DNA of 15,109 nt from an uncultured Bacteroidota bacterium (GCA_903905685.1 CAIVHI010000240.1:1-15109), one strand, 5' to 3'; shown: positions 7,235 to 14,253, counted from the stretch's first letter. A program made the numbers and translations. The notes: a model not told the origin generated them from the sequence alone.

Positions 7235-8092
7235 CTACTTGTTTTTACCATTGAATTTATAACCCACGCGAACGCCGCCTTGGGTCAAGAACCCTGTTCC
7301 TTGGCCCACGCCATCCAACTGGTTGATGTAGGTCATTCCCAAACCGAAATCGAAGCCCATATAGAGGTGTTCGGTAGTGATGATGCTCCAGCCGAAGTTC
7401 AGCAATGCCCCCATCAAGAAGCGGGATTGGGTTGCATTGCCCGAGAATCCGGTGTTGTAGTCGTAGGTCGATTGGGTTCTATTGCCCACGCCCAGTACTA
7501 AGGACGGGCCGAGGGAAAATTTCACGTGACCGCGGCTGTTGGCATTCGTATATATTTTCAAGCCCGGTTGCAGATAGAACATCGGGCTGCTGAATTGGCT
7601 CGTAGTTTGTCCGGTAGAGTAATTGGTTTGATCGCTGTTGGAGAACGTATAGATGGCAGGAAGGTAAAAGCTCAACCACCCCGTCTTATCGAGCCCCCTT
7701 TCGTAAGACACCGCGAAGCCGATACCGTTCTCCGTAAACTGCAGTGGCGCTACTGCAATGATGTTTTTGTTCTTGAACATATCTTTCTTGGCGGCATATT
7801 TTTTCGCACCAATCGATTTCCCATGCTCGTCTACTCCAATCAACTCCGTAGACTCCTTAAATACGTCGCTGCTGCCATTGCTGTATACGATTTTCATGAC
7901 GTCGCCCTTCGGGATGGTGTATTCGGGACCCGTAAGGTTGTCGAACATCCTGAAAACGATTCCGTCTATCGATACCTGATAGACTTTCGCCTCAATGATT
8001 TGTCCGTCCTTTTTGTAAATCCTGTCTTGAGCGGAGGTGTGCAAAGCGATTACCGAGAGCAGGGCAATCAAAACCATTTTAAGCCGATTCAT
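7235..8092 (-). CDS. Outer-membrane beta-barrel-like exported protein
   Basis: A 285-residue exported protein. The start at 8092 gives MNRLKMVLIALLSVIALHTSAQ, a signal peptide with cleavage after TSA; a frame open a further 64 codons upstream would put promoter and hairpin inside the gene and is rejected. Residues about 22-80 form a small domain (RIYKKDGQIIEAKV...IPKGDVMKIVYSNG) of a kind often seen at the start of Bacteroidota envelope proteins. Residues about 115-285 alternate polar and hydrophobic residues with many Gly and aromatic positions (GIGFAVSYERGL; YLQPGLKIYTN; FSLGPSLVLGVG) and end in GGVRVGYKFNGKNK, as in small outer-membrane barrels. It likely sits in the outer membrane. Upstream are a -7 element and an FNR-type palindrome. 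Transported ligand or role unknown. Confidence 0.85.
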   Translation of the reverse strand: MNRLKMVLIALLSVIALHTSAQDRIYKKDGQIIEAKVYQVSIDGIVFRMFDNLTGPEYTIPKGDVMKIVYSNGSSDVFKESTELIGVDEHGKSIGAKKYAAKKDMFKNKNIIAVAPLQFTENGIGFAVSYERGLDKTGWLSFYLPAIYTFSNSDQTNYSTGQTTSQFSSPMFYLQPGLKIYTNANSRGHVKFSLGPSLVLGVGNRTQSTYDYNTGFSGNATQSRFLMGALLNFGWSIITTEHLYMGFDFGLGMTYINQLDGVGQGTGFLTQGGVRVGYKFNGKNK

Positions 8093-8127
8093 AAAACATG
8101 TGTTTTTTGGTGTGAAGAAATATTTTT

Positions 8128-8153
8128 TACTTGCCGGCGTTGTGAGGCAAGTA
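8128..8153 (-). promoter_or_regulatory. Perfect stem-loop at the predicted mRNA 5' end of the barrel gene
   Basis: TACTTGCC (8128-8135) and GGCAAGTA (8146-8153) are perfect complements with a 10-nt loop. On the minus strand the stem starts about 6 nt after the -7 element at 8166-8159, where transcription would be expected to begin. It may protect the mRNA end or control translation of the barrel gene. Confidence 0.55.
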
Positions 8154-8158
8154 CGGTG

Positions 8159-8166
8159 CAAAATTA
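8159..8166 (-). promoter_or_regulatory. Bacteroidota -7 promoter element of the barrel gene
   Basis: On the minus strand the sequence reads TAATTTTG, an exact TAnnTTTG match, 67 nt before the ATG at 8092. A TTTG further upstream (8184-8181) is only 14 nt away, closer than usual for a -33 element, so strength is uncertain. Confidence 0.5.
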
Positions 8167-8215
8167 TGGTTTGTGGTCCGCAAACATTAATTCGGATTGG
8201 TTCTTGATGGATTTT

Positions 8216-8229
8216 TTGATTTAAATCAA
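8216..8229. promoter_or_regulatory. Perfect CRP/FNR-family binding palindrome
   Basis: TTGATTTAAATCAA is a perfect 14-bp palindrome and an exact match to the FNR-type consensus TTGAT-N4-ATCAA. Its centre is about 70 nt upstream of the predicted start of the barrel mRNA, a usual activator distance, and about 250 nt upstream of the rightward gene. No such regulator is encoded in the window, so the binding protein is inferred. Confidence 0.5.
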
Positions 8230-8475
8230 TTTTACCCGGTTTCCATCCAAACGAACGGTTTTTGCCAATCGATATTGTAACCACCTATGGAAATGCGGCA
8301 ATTTTAGTGCCGGAAACGGACCGACCAAGACATATAGTTGAACCTGATTTACGGTTGCCGTTTGCCATTCGTTCCCGCAGTTCGGCGGGCCCTTGAAAAT
8401 GAACGGTTTCAAAAATAATCACTTTCCTTTTGCATAACCAACGGGAATTCCGATATTTACGAAAACGTACCTGCT

Positions 8476-8805
8476 ATGGCTTTTGAGACCGGCCCCCTCG
8501 GGGCGCAAATTTTGTCGATGTTGGAGAGTGGCAGAACGACGGATGAAATCACCACGGAACTCATTAATGGTGGTCATGAAGAAAGGTTTGTCCAAAATAT
8601 CGTTGCCGAGGCGAAAAAACTCTACTACGCCAAAAAACGGACCAGTGGACTCACCCTAATTATGGCCGGCGGCGTGATTTGCCTGCTCAGTTTCGTTTTT
8701 TCGATAAATTCCTACCTCTCCGATCAACCCATTTCTTGGGCACTTTACGGCCTTACCACATTGGGAACCTTGGTTATTTTCGCCGGGTTTATTAAAGTTT
8801 TCTAA
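8476..8805 (+). CDS. Small two-helix membrane protein of unknown function
   Basis: A 109-residue protein. Residues 1-52 form a soluble, mostly helical, charged domain (GAQILSMLESGRTTDEITTELINGG...), resembling a short helix-turn-helix or spectrin-like segment. Two membrane helices follow at about 57-76 (GLTLIMAGGVICLLSFVFS) and 87-107 (WALYGLTTLGTLVIFAGFI), with the C-terminus KVF just after the second, so the N-domain is likely cytoplasmic. I do not recognise a named family. The ATG at 8476 is the only sensible start; no exact -7 element precedes it. It is transcribed towards secDF but is 297 nt away with hairpins and promoters in between, so it is probably not in the same operon. Confidence 0.75.
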   Translation: MAFETGPLGAQILSMLESGRTTDEITTELINGGHEERFVQNIVAEAKKLYYAKKRTSGLTLIMAGGVICLLSFVFSINSYLSDQPISWALYGLTTLGTLVIFAGFIKVF

Positions 8806-8823
8806 AAATTTTTCGACGATTCA

Positions 8824-8858
8824 CGGTGTTTTAGAATACACCGGCCGCGGCTTTGCGG
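8824..8858 (+). terminator. Two adjacent hairpins after the small membrane protein gene
   Basis: CGGTGT (8824-8829) pairs perfectly with ACACCG (8838-8843) around 8 nt, and CCGC (8845-8848) pairs with GCGG (8855-8858). They lie 19 nt past the stop at 8805. There is no T run after either one, so termination would not be of the classical type. Confidence 0.4.
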
Positions 8859-8900
8859 ACAAATTCGCCCGCATGTAGCCAAGAATTTGAATTTGCTGTT

Positions 8901-8927
8901 TATATTTGGAAGCAGTTTATACCTTTG
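8901..8927 (+). promoter_or_regulatory. Two tandem distal -7 elements upstream of secDF
   Basis: TATATTTG (8901-8908) and TACCTTTG (8920-8927) are both exact TAnnTTTG matches. A TTTG at 8892-8895 lies 24 nt before the second. Either could start a long secDF leader or a short RNA that includes the 8940-8959 hairpin. Chance matches in this AT-rich spacer cannot be excluded. Confidence 0.4.
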
Positions 8928-8984
8928 AAGCCCACTCCGCTCCACACAAATACGTGGAGACAGTAGGTATTTTAAGGCTTTTTT
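8928..8984 (+). other. Structured leader or small-RNA candidate upstream of secDF
   Basis: CTCCAC (8940-8945) and GTGGAG (8954-8959) form a perfect 6-bp stem with an 8-nt loop. An outer pair AAGCC (8928-8932) with GGCTT (8976-8980) encloses it, followed by a six-T run (8979-8984). The layout resembles a short RNA with a terminator, or an attenuator. It starts where transcripts from the 8920 element would begin. No known RNA family is recognised. Confidence 0.3.
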
Positions 8985-9015
8985 AAGAAAATGACGTTGT
9001 TGTACGAGACGGGAC

Positions 9016-9046
9016 TTTATATTTTTAGTATTTAGTCCTATCTTTG
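9016..9046 (+). promoter_or_regulatory. Proximal promoter of secDF
   Basis: TATCTTTG (9039-9046) is an exact -7 match. TTTA at 9016-9019 is a near match to the -33 TTTG and sits 19 nt upstream, a normal spacing. Transcription would start near 9053, leaving a leader of about 50 nt before the ATG at 9103. Confidence 0.65.
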
Positions 9047-9102
9047 CAGCCCGAATTTAAAAATATTCAATAATAATACGTTAAATAATTACGCAGCGGC
9101 CC

Positions 9103-12100
9103 ATGCACCTAAAAGGTTTAATTAAGATTTTCACTGTCGCATTGATCGTGCTGTCTCTGTACCAGCTCTCGATCACGATGATCGTCCGCAATGAGGAGAA
9201 GAAGATGATGGCGCAAGCCGGCCGCCAGGCCGCATTGCTTTATCCCAATGCTGACAGCACGACCCGCAACCGGGCGACAGACAGCCTATATCAGGCCATT
9301 ACCGACAGCATGCAGGGTGAGGTGATTTTCAGTATCCCCGTACTGAAGAAATACACTTATCAGAATGCCAAAGGCGAAGAGCTCAGTTTGGGTCTCGACC
9401 TTCAGGGCGGTATGAACGTGACCCTCGAGGTGAGCCTCGACGATATGGTGCGTTCCATGTCCAACAACCCTAAAGATCCCCGCCTGAATCGCGCCATTGC
9501 CGAGGCCAACAAAGCCAAAGCAAACAGTGAAGCCAACTTCATCACGCTGTTCCGCGAGAATTTCGAAAAGGACAATTCGGGGGTTTCGTTGGCAACGCTG
9601 TTCACGAAACCTTCCGAAAAGGAAATCGTGACGGGGTCAAACAATGATCAAGTGGTTGCCAAGCTCAATCGTGAGGCTACCGATGCGGTTCAACGCACCT
9701 ACAATGTACTTAAAACACGTATCGACCAGTTTGGTGTAGCCAATCCTAATGTGAACCTCGACGAGAAGAAGGGTATCATCACCGTGGAATTGGCAGGTGT
9801 GCACAACCCGGAGCGCGTAAGGGCCTACTTACAGGCCACCGCGAAACTGCAATTCTTCGAGAGCTACAACAACCAAGAAGTTGGGCCCATGATGGAGAAC
9901 GCGAACAATGCCCTCTATGCCTATCTCTCCGGAACCAAGGAAGACACAACCGGTATCAAGGACAGCCTTAATGCTGCCGACAAGACCGCCGCATCAGACT
10001 CCGGGAAGACTGCAACTGCCGACACCGGCAACCTGAACAGCTTCGTAGGAAAAGCCGCGAAAGACAGTGCCGGCGGTAAGACTGCCAAGGGCAATGACAC
10101 CACTGCAAATGCAGAGAAGGAAGCCGTAAAAAAAGCACCCCTGTTTGCACTCATCACGCCCGACATCGACCAAGAACGCCATTGGGTGTCTAGCCCACTG
10201 GTAGGCTTTGTGGCCAAAAAGGACACCGCCAAAGTGAACCGCATGTTGGCACTGGATGTTGTCCGCAACAAATTCCCCGCCAATATCCATTTCTGCTATG
10301 GCACTGAAGACGGCAACAAAACTAAAGACCCCAATTTCCGTCTCGGACTGTATGCCGTTAAAATGCCTCCGGGCGGCGTTGCCCGTTTGGAAGGCGACCA
10401 CGTGACTTCCGCTTATGCCGACTTCAACCAGCTCACCGGCAAGCCCAGCGTTTACATGGATATGGATCTTACGGGTTCGCACATCTGGAAGGATATGACC
10501 GGCAAAAACGTAGGCAACTTCGTAGCCGTAGTGCTCGATGATCGTGTTTATTCCTGCCCACGCGTTGAAGGCGAAATTTCCGGTGGCCGCACCGAAATTT
10601 CCGGCCAGTTCAGCAGCGAACAAGCCAAAGACCTTTCCAATATCTTGAAGTCGGGTAAACTCCCCGCACCTGCACACATCGTTCAGGAACAAGTGGTAGG
10701 GCCTACCTTGGGTGTAGAGAACATCAATAGGGGAATGATTTCCCTCGTACTCGCCTTTGCAGTGATATTCGTACTGATGTTGGTATACTACAACTCAGGC
10801 GGTATTGTTGCCGACATCTCATTGGTGCTCAACCTGTTGTTTACGGTTGGCGTATTGTCTGCCCTCCACGCCACCCTTACCATGGCCGGTATAGCGGGCC
10901 TGGTTCTTACCGTAGGTATGGCGGTAGATACCAACGTAATCATCTTCGAGCGCATCAAGGAAGAAATTACGGGTGGTAAGACTTACCAACAGGCTGTGAT
11001 AGACGGGTATAAACGTTCGTATGCTCCCGTACTCGATGGTCACGTAACTACGCTGATTACCGCAATCATCCTGTTCATCTTTGGTCTCGGCCCTGTGCGC
11101 GGTTTCGCAACCACTCAGATATTGGGTATCCTGTTGTCTTTGTTCTGCGGTATTTTGGTTTCCCGCCTCATTACCGACATTTATACCAAGCGTGAACGCC
11201 ACTTGCAGTACTTCACAGGTATTTCGAAATCTATTTTCCGCAAAGCACACTTCAAGTTTGTTGAAGCACGCAAGTACACCTACGTAATTACAGGTATCGT
11301 GTTGTTGCTGGGAATGAGTACCTATTGGGTAGGTTTCAACAAGGGCGTGGAATTCAACGGTGGCCGTAGCTATACCGTCAAGTTCGACACGCGCCACACC
11401 ACAGAGGAAGTAAGGACCAAGTTGGGCAAATACTTCGGCGAAATGCCCGAGGTGAAGACCATTGGTACCAACAACTCGCTGAACATCACTACCTCGTACA
11501 TGATTACCGAGCCCGGCCAAGGCATCGACAAGATGGTTGAGCAGCGTTTGGACTCCGGCCTGATGGCTGAAGCCCTTATCCCCGCTGGAACTTCGTTTGA
11601 AACGTTCAAATCCAAGTACCTCCAAGAATCGAAGACGGTACTGCCAACAATCTCCGATGACCTGAAACGTGGTGCATATCAAGCCACCATAATTTCCATG
11701 TTCGCCATCTTCCTGTACATCTGGTTGCGTTTCCGCAAATGGCAATATTCATTGGGTACCATCTTGTCTTTGTTGCACGACGTTTGCGTAACGCTTGCGG
11801 TGTTCTCCTTCTTCAAAGGAAAGGTTCCATTTGCGTTGGAAATCGATCAGCACTTTATTGCGGCCATCCTTACCGTAATCGGCTTCTCCATGAACGATAC
11901 CGTAATCGTATTCGACCGTATTCGCGAATACTTCCGTAAGTCGCCCGATGAAGACAAAGTTTCAGTTATCAACCGCGCCATCAACGATACGCTTAGCCGT
12001 ACCATCATGACGTCGCTCACGGTGTTCATTACCCTCCTCATCCTATTCTTCGTAGGTGGAGAAGCAACCCGTGGGTTTGCGTTCGCGATGTTGATTGGGG

Positions 12101-12228
12101 TGTTCACCGGTACCTACTCTTCCATCTTCGTTGCCGCACCGGTACTCGTGGATATGGATAAGAAAGACACCTTGAAAGCCGAGGTGGATCGCGAAGCACG
12201 CGTAGAAGAATTGAAGAAAATGGCATAA
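9103..12228 (+). CDS. secDF: Protein translocase subunit SecDF (SecD-SecF fusion)
   Basis: A 1041-residue fused SecD-SecF, which uses the proton gradient to help pull proteins through SecYEG into the periplasm. Helix 1 is at about 8-27. The SecD periplasmic part (about 30-540) starts with LGLDLQGG (96-103). SecD helices span about 545-690 and contain VGMAVDTNVIIFERIKEE (604-621) with the proton-relay Asp609 and Arg617. SecF begins near 722; GVEFNGGRSYTVKF (748-761) is its first motif and IGFSMNDTVIVFDRIRE (926-942) carries Asp932 and Arg939, so both halves keep the key charged residues. Residues about 278-344 are a Lys/Ala/Thr/Asp/Ser-rich low-complexity insert in the periplasmic part. Fusion is normal in Bacteroidota. 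The gene has its own promoter and terminator. Identity is certain. Confidence 0.97.
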   Translation: MHLKGLIKIFTVALIVLSLYQLSITMIVRNEEKKMMAQAGRQAALLYPNADSTTRNRATDSLYQAITDSMQGEVIFSIPVLKKYTYQNAKGEELSLGLDLQGGMNVTLEVSLDDMVRSMSNNPKDPRLNRAIAEANKAKANSEANFITLFRENFEKDNSGVSLATLFTKPSEKEIVTGSNNDQVVAKLNREATDAVQRTYNVLKTRIDQFGVANPNVNLDEKKGIITVELAGVHNPERVRAYLQATAKLQFFESYNNQEVGPMMENANNALYAYLSGTKEDTTGIKDSLNAADKTAASDSGKTATADTGNLNSFVGKAAKDSAGGKTAKGNDTTANAEKEAVKKAPLFALITPDIDQERHWVSSPLVGFVAKKDTAKVNRMLALDVVRNKFPANIHFCYGTEDGNKTKDPNFRLGLYAVKMPPGGVARLEGDHVTSAYADFNQLTGKPSVYMDMDLTGSHIWKDMTGKNVGNFVAVVLDDRVYSCPRVEGEISGGRTEISGQFSSEQAKDLSNILKSGKLPAPAHIVQEQVVGPTLGVENINRGMISLVLAFAVIFVLMLVYYNSGGIVADISLVLNLLFTVGVLSALHATLTMAGIAGLVLTVGMAVDTNVIIFERIKEEITGGKTYQQAVIDGYKRSYAPVLDGHVTTLITAIILFIFGLGPVRGFATTQILGILLSLFCGILVSRLITDIYTKRERHLQYFTGISKSIFRKAHFKFVEARKYTYVITGIVLLLGMSTYWVGFNKGVEFNGGRSYTVKFDTRHTTEEVRTKLGKYFGEMPEVKTIGTNNSLNITTSYMITEPGQGIDKMVEQRLDSGLMAEALIPAGTSFETFKSKYLQESKTVLPTISDDLKRGAYQATIISMFAIFLYIWLRFRKWQYSLGTILSLLHDVCVTLAVFSFFKGKVPFALEIDQHFIAAILTVIGFSMNDTVIVFDRIREYFRKSPDEDKVSVINRAINDTLSRTIMTSLTVFITLLILFFVGGEATRGFAFAMLIGVFTGTYSSIFVAAPVLVDMDKKDTLKAEVDREARVEELKKMA

Positions 12229-12260
12229 GCTTCACGGCTTGCCCCATTTACATTTCATAG

Positions 12261-12296
12261 AAAGACCCGCATTCGGTTCACGGATGCGGGTCTTTT
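12261..12296 (+). terminator. Rho-independent terminator of secDF
   Basis: AAAGACCCGCAT (12261-12272) and ATGCGGGTCTTT (12284-12295) pair perfectly over 12 bp with an 11-nt loop, followed by T-rich sequence (TTTTGCTTTTTT). It starts 32 nt after the secDF stop. The AAAG/CTTT ends mean it may also stop the convergent 81-aa gene. Confidence 0.92.
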
Positions 12297-12386
12297 GCTT
12301 TTTTATAAGGTGTCGTCTATCTCCAACCGTAGATACGAAACTTCCTACCTGGGATTCGTGGAGGCAGGTTTGCCCTCGATTCCGTG

Positions 12387-12632
12387 TTAGCGCACCGCCG
12401 CAATGGCGTTACCCACCAACGCAATGAGTTCCATGTCGGCCTGTCGCACTTTGGATTGATCGGCTTCGTTGAGTAAGGCTCTATAATTCCGTTCTTCATC
12501 GGGTTCATACATCACTTCCAAATTATTGATGAACACACAAATCTTGTGGGTGTATCCCATTGGCAATACTTGCCCCTCAAAACTGCATTCACTTCCCCTA
12601 AATTCAACCGTTATTGTAAAGCCATTGTCCAT
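12387..12632 (-). CDS. Small conserved-looking protein of unknown function (81 aa)
   Basis: An 81-residue soluble protein with no signal peptide or membrane helix. Residues 1-45 look like beta strands (FTITVEFRGSECSFEGQVL; THKICVFINNLEVMYEPDEERNYRALL), and the C-terminal third (about 53-80) looks like a helix. The VMYEPDEERNYRAL segment (39-52) resembles a motif I associate with small hypothetical proteins of Chitinophagaceae, but I cannot name a family. The composition is natural for a protein. It converges on secDF, sharing the terminator region. An exact TAnnTTTG match (12644-12637) lies only 4 nt before the ATG, so the mRNA could be almost leaderless, or the match may be chance. Real gene likely, function unknown. 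Confidence 0.65.
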   Translation of the reverse strand: MDNGFTITVEFRGSECSFEGQVLPMGYTHKICVFINNLEVMYEPDEERNYRALLNEADQSKVRQADMELIALVGNAIAAVR

Positions 12633-12700
12633 CAGCCAAATATACTTGGTGAATGGCAGACATGCCGACTTTATGTTCTTGGGTGCCGATGTCTCTGGAG

Positions 12701-12811
12701 GTCAATGGCGGCGATCTAACGAGTGCCCGACAAGTCCCCGGTAATCGGAATGCAGCCCCAACATCCCCACCGAACACGCTACTCCCGTTTAAAGTAGATG
12801 CCGCCATTGAC
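12701..12811. repeat. Imperfect inverted repeat, 111 bp, MITE-like or hairpin element
   Basis: GTCAATGGCGGC (12701-12712) is the exact reverse complement of GCCGCCATTGAC (12800-12811). Allowing one bulged G (12713), pairing continues for ATCTA (12714-12718) against TAGAT (12795-12799), then more weakly into AACG/CGTT. The centre is C-rich and unpaired. The structure could be a small non-autonomous element or a stable single-strand fold. Confidence 0.6.
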
Positions 12812-13109
12812 TATGACGACCGGGGTATTCAAGTCTGCATTCATAGCAACGCAAATTGGGGAGTAAAGGACAAAAGTTGGCTGTTTTTATTGATGATATA
12901 TTGGTTGGTGCTCTGCTTATCTTAATGTAGCCATTGCCATTATTGCATTCGAAGGGGCTGTGTGAAATCCCAATCCTTGCGACCTTGGTTCTACTCCCCA
13001 CTGTTGCCTTAGCCCTTACCGCTACATCTCCATAAGGCCTCTTGGCCCTCTCACCGCCGAAATCCTGCCAACCACCGATTCCTACTGTACAACCACAAAT
13101 AGGACATCT

Positions 13110-13117
13110 AATTTTGA
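13110..13117 (+). promoter_or_regulatory. Bacteroidota -7 promoter element of the hydrolase gene
   Basis: TAATTTTG is an exact TAnnTTTG match 29 nt before the ATG at 13147, giving a leader of about 23 nt. No good -33 element is visible. Confidence 0.5.
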
Positions 13118-13146
13118 CGCCACGTCAACTTCAACAATAAGGCACC

Positions 13147-14241
13147 ATGATTATAGTCATAAGCGTTATCCTCGCTATCGTAATTATCTACAAAATGTTC
13201 ATGTGGCAACCCCAATTCGGTAGGCTGCCCACGGGCGAACGTTTGGAACACATGAAGCGACAATCTACCTACAAAGCAGGGGCCTTTGAAAACATACATG
13301 ACACCCCCCAACTTACCGACGGTGCCAATTTTTTCAGCCTGATGAACACATTTTTTTTCCATAAGCCCAAGCGTAGTAAGCCCGCGCTGCCATTGCCCAC
13401 CCAACGGGTTGATTTGAAATCGCTCGCCCCTGAGGAGAATGTGTTGGTTTGGTTTGGGCATTCCTCTTATTTTATGCAGATAGATGGACGGAAGTTTCTG
13501 GTTGATCCCGTATTCAGTGGTTCTGCATCTCCGCTCCGTTTCACTACCAAAAGCTTTCCGGGTAGCGATGCGTATGCTGTGGAAGATATGCCTGAGATTG
13601 ACCACCTCATCATCACTCACGACCACTATGACCACATGGATCATGGCACGATAGTAAAGTTGAAATCCAAGGTGAAACAGGTAATCACCTCCTTGGGAGT
13701 GGGTGCTCACTTGGAGCATTGGGGCTACGCCAAACATAAAATCATCGAGAAATATTGGCATGAAGAGGTTGACTTGGGTGATGGGTTCGGCATCAACACT
13801 ACGCCCGCACGACATTTCAGTGGCCGCACCTTCAAGCGCAACCAGTCGCTATGGCAGTCATTCGTGCTCACCACACCCACCAAGCGATTGTTCTTGGGCG
13901 GAGATTCGGGCTATGATGACCATTTCGCCCAGATTGGTGCCAAGTTCGGGCCTTTCGACTTGGTGATATTGGAATGCGGCCAGTACAACAAATTTTGGAA
14001 GCACATCCACATGTTGCCGCCCGAGGTGGTGAAGGCTGCCAAAGACCTTCAAGCCAAATGGTTGCTACCCGTGCATTGGGGCAAATTCGCGCTGTCGCTA
14101 CACGATTGGGATGAACCGGTCAATACCGTCACCCGGATTGCCCGCGAAGAAGCCATGCCCACAGTCACCCCGATGATTGGTGAAGCGTTGAATTTGGATG
14201 GCCTGCAGGAGTTGCCCAGGTGGTGGGACGGACTACAGTAG
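13147..14241 (+). CDS. Membrane-anchored MBL-fold hydrolase, NAPE-PLD/UlaG-like
   Basis: A 364-residue metallo-beta-lactamase-fold protein. An N-terminal hydrophobic helix (about 2-19) followed by QPQFGRLPTGERLEHM is typical of bacterial NAPE-PLD-like proteins and anchors it in the membrane. Zinc ligands are visible: HDHYDH (158-163) gives His158, His160, Asp162 and His163; ARHFSGR (221-227) gives His223; GGDSGYDDHF (251-260) gives Asp253; and PVHWGKF (308-314) gives His310. WFGHSSYFMQ (102-111) and FLVDPVFSGSASP (117-129) are also family segments. Relatives hydrolyse phosphodiester bonds, including N-acyl-phosphatidylethanolamine; the substrate here is inferred only. It has its own promoter and terminator and is monocistronic. 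Confidence 0.88.
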   Translation: MIIVISVILAIVIIYKMFMWQPQFGRLPTGERLEHMKRQSTYKAGAFENIHDTPQLTDGANFFSLMNTFFFHKPKRSKPALPLPTQRVDLKSLAPEENVLVWFGHSSYFMQIDGRKFLVDPVFSGSASPLRFTTKSFPGSDAYAVEDMPEIDHLIITHDHYDHMDHGTIVKLKSKVKQVITSLGVGAHLEHWGYAKHKIIEKYWHEEVDLGDGFGINTTPARHFSGRTFKRNQSLWQSFVLTTPTKRLFLGGDSGYDDHFAQIGAKFGPFDLVILECGQYNKFWKHIHMLPPEVVKAAKDLQAKWLLPVHWGKFALSLHDWDEPVNTVTRIAREEAMPTVTPMIGEALNLDGLQELPRWWDGLQ

Positions 14242-14253
14242 GGGGTATTGGTG

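Larger units (their letters stand above)
8093..8475. other. Divergent intergenic region rich in palindromes
   Basis: This 383-nt spacer separates the barrel gene (left) from the small membrane protein gene (right). Besides the -7 element, stem-loop and FNR-type site listed separately, it holds short inverted repeats: CGGCA/TGCCG (8296-8312), CCCGC/GCGGG (8374-8389) and TTGAAA/TTTCAA (8393-8412). No convincing gene is seen. The plus-strand gene has no exact TAnnTTTG element. Confidence 0.6.
12633..13146. other. Gene-poor region with a long imperfect inverted repeat
   Basis: Roughly 510 nt with no convincing gene on either strand; all open stretches are short and lack good starts or family features. 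It contains the inverted repeat at 12701-12811, a pyrimidine-rich stretch (about 12980-13100 on the plus strand), a small AGGCC/GGCCT-like hairpin near 13035-13049 and the promoter of the next gene. It may be a decayed gene or mobile element; no direct repeats or transposase remnants are visible. Confidence 0.5.

Noticed and set aside
7526..8224. 232-codon plus-strand frame opposite the barrel gene
   Set aside because: The minus strand encodes a signal peptide and a barrel-like pattern; the plus frame has neither.
8093..8284. N-terminal extension of the barrel protein by 64 residues
   Set aside because: The signal peptide begins at the Met at 8092, and the extension would cover the -7 element and 5' stem-loop.
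8221..8412. 63-codon open frame on the minus strand in the divergent spacer
   Set aside because: It overlaps palindromes and ends inside the FNR-type site; it has no ribosome site, signal or recognisable composition. Most likely chance.
10819..11745. 308-codon frame antisense to secDF
   Set aside because: The plus-strand SecDF reading is unmistakable; the antisense protein is His/Gln/Asn-rich shadow sequence without motifs.
12714..12799. Possible integron attC site (ATCTAAC fits the RYYYAAC core)
   Set aside because: The opposite core is not a GTTRRRY sequence (GTTTAAAGTAGAT instead), and the pairing extends 12 bp outside the cores, unlike attC. No integrase or cassette array is present.
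12653..12925. 90-codon frame on the plus strand
   Set aside because: Runs through the inverted repeat, has no family-like features, and its composition changes abruptly; no promoter.
12789..13082. Open stretch on the minus strand with several Cys residues, considered as a zinc-ribbon gene remnant
   Set aside because: No in-frame ATG, and the nearby CPICG-like segment is in a different frame ending quickly in a stop. Not enough to call a pseudogene.
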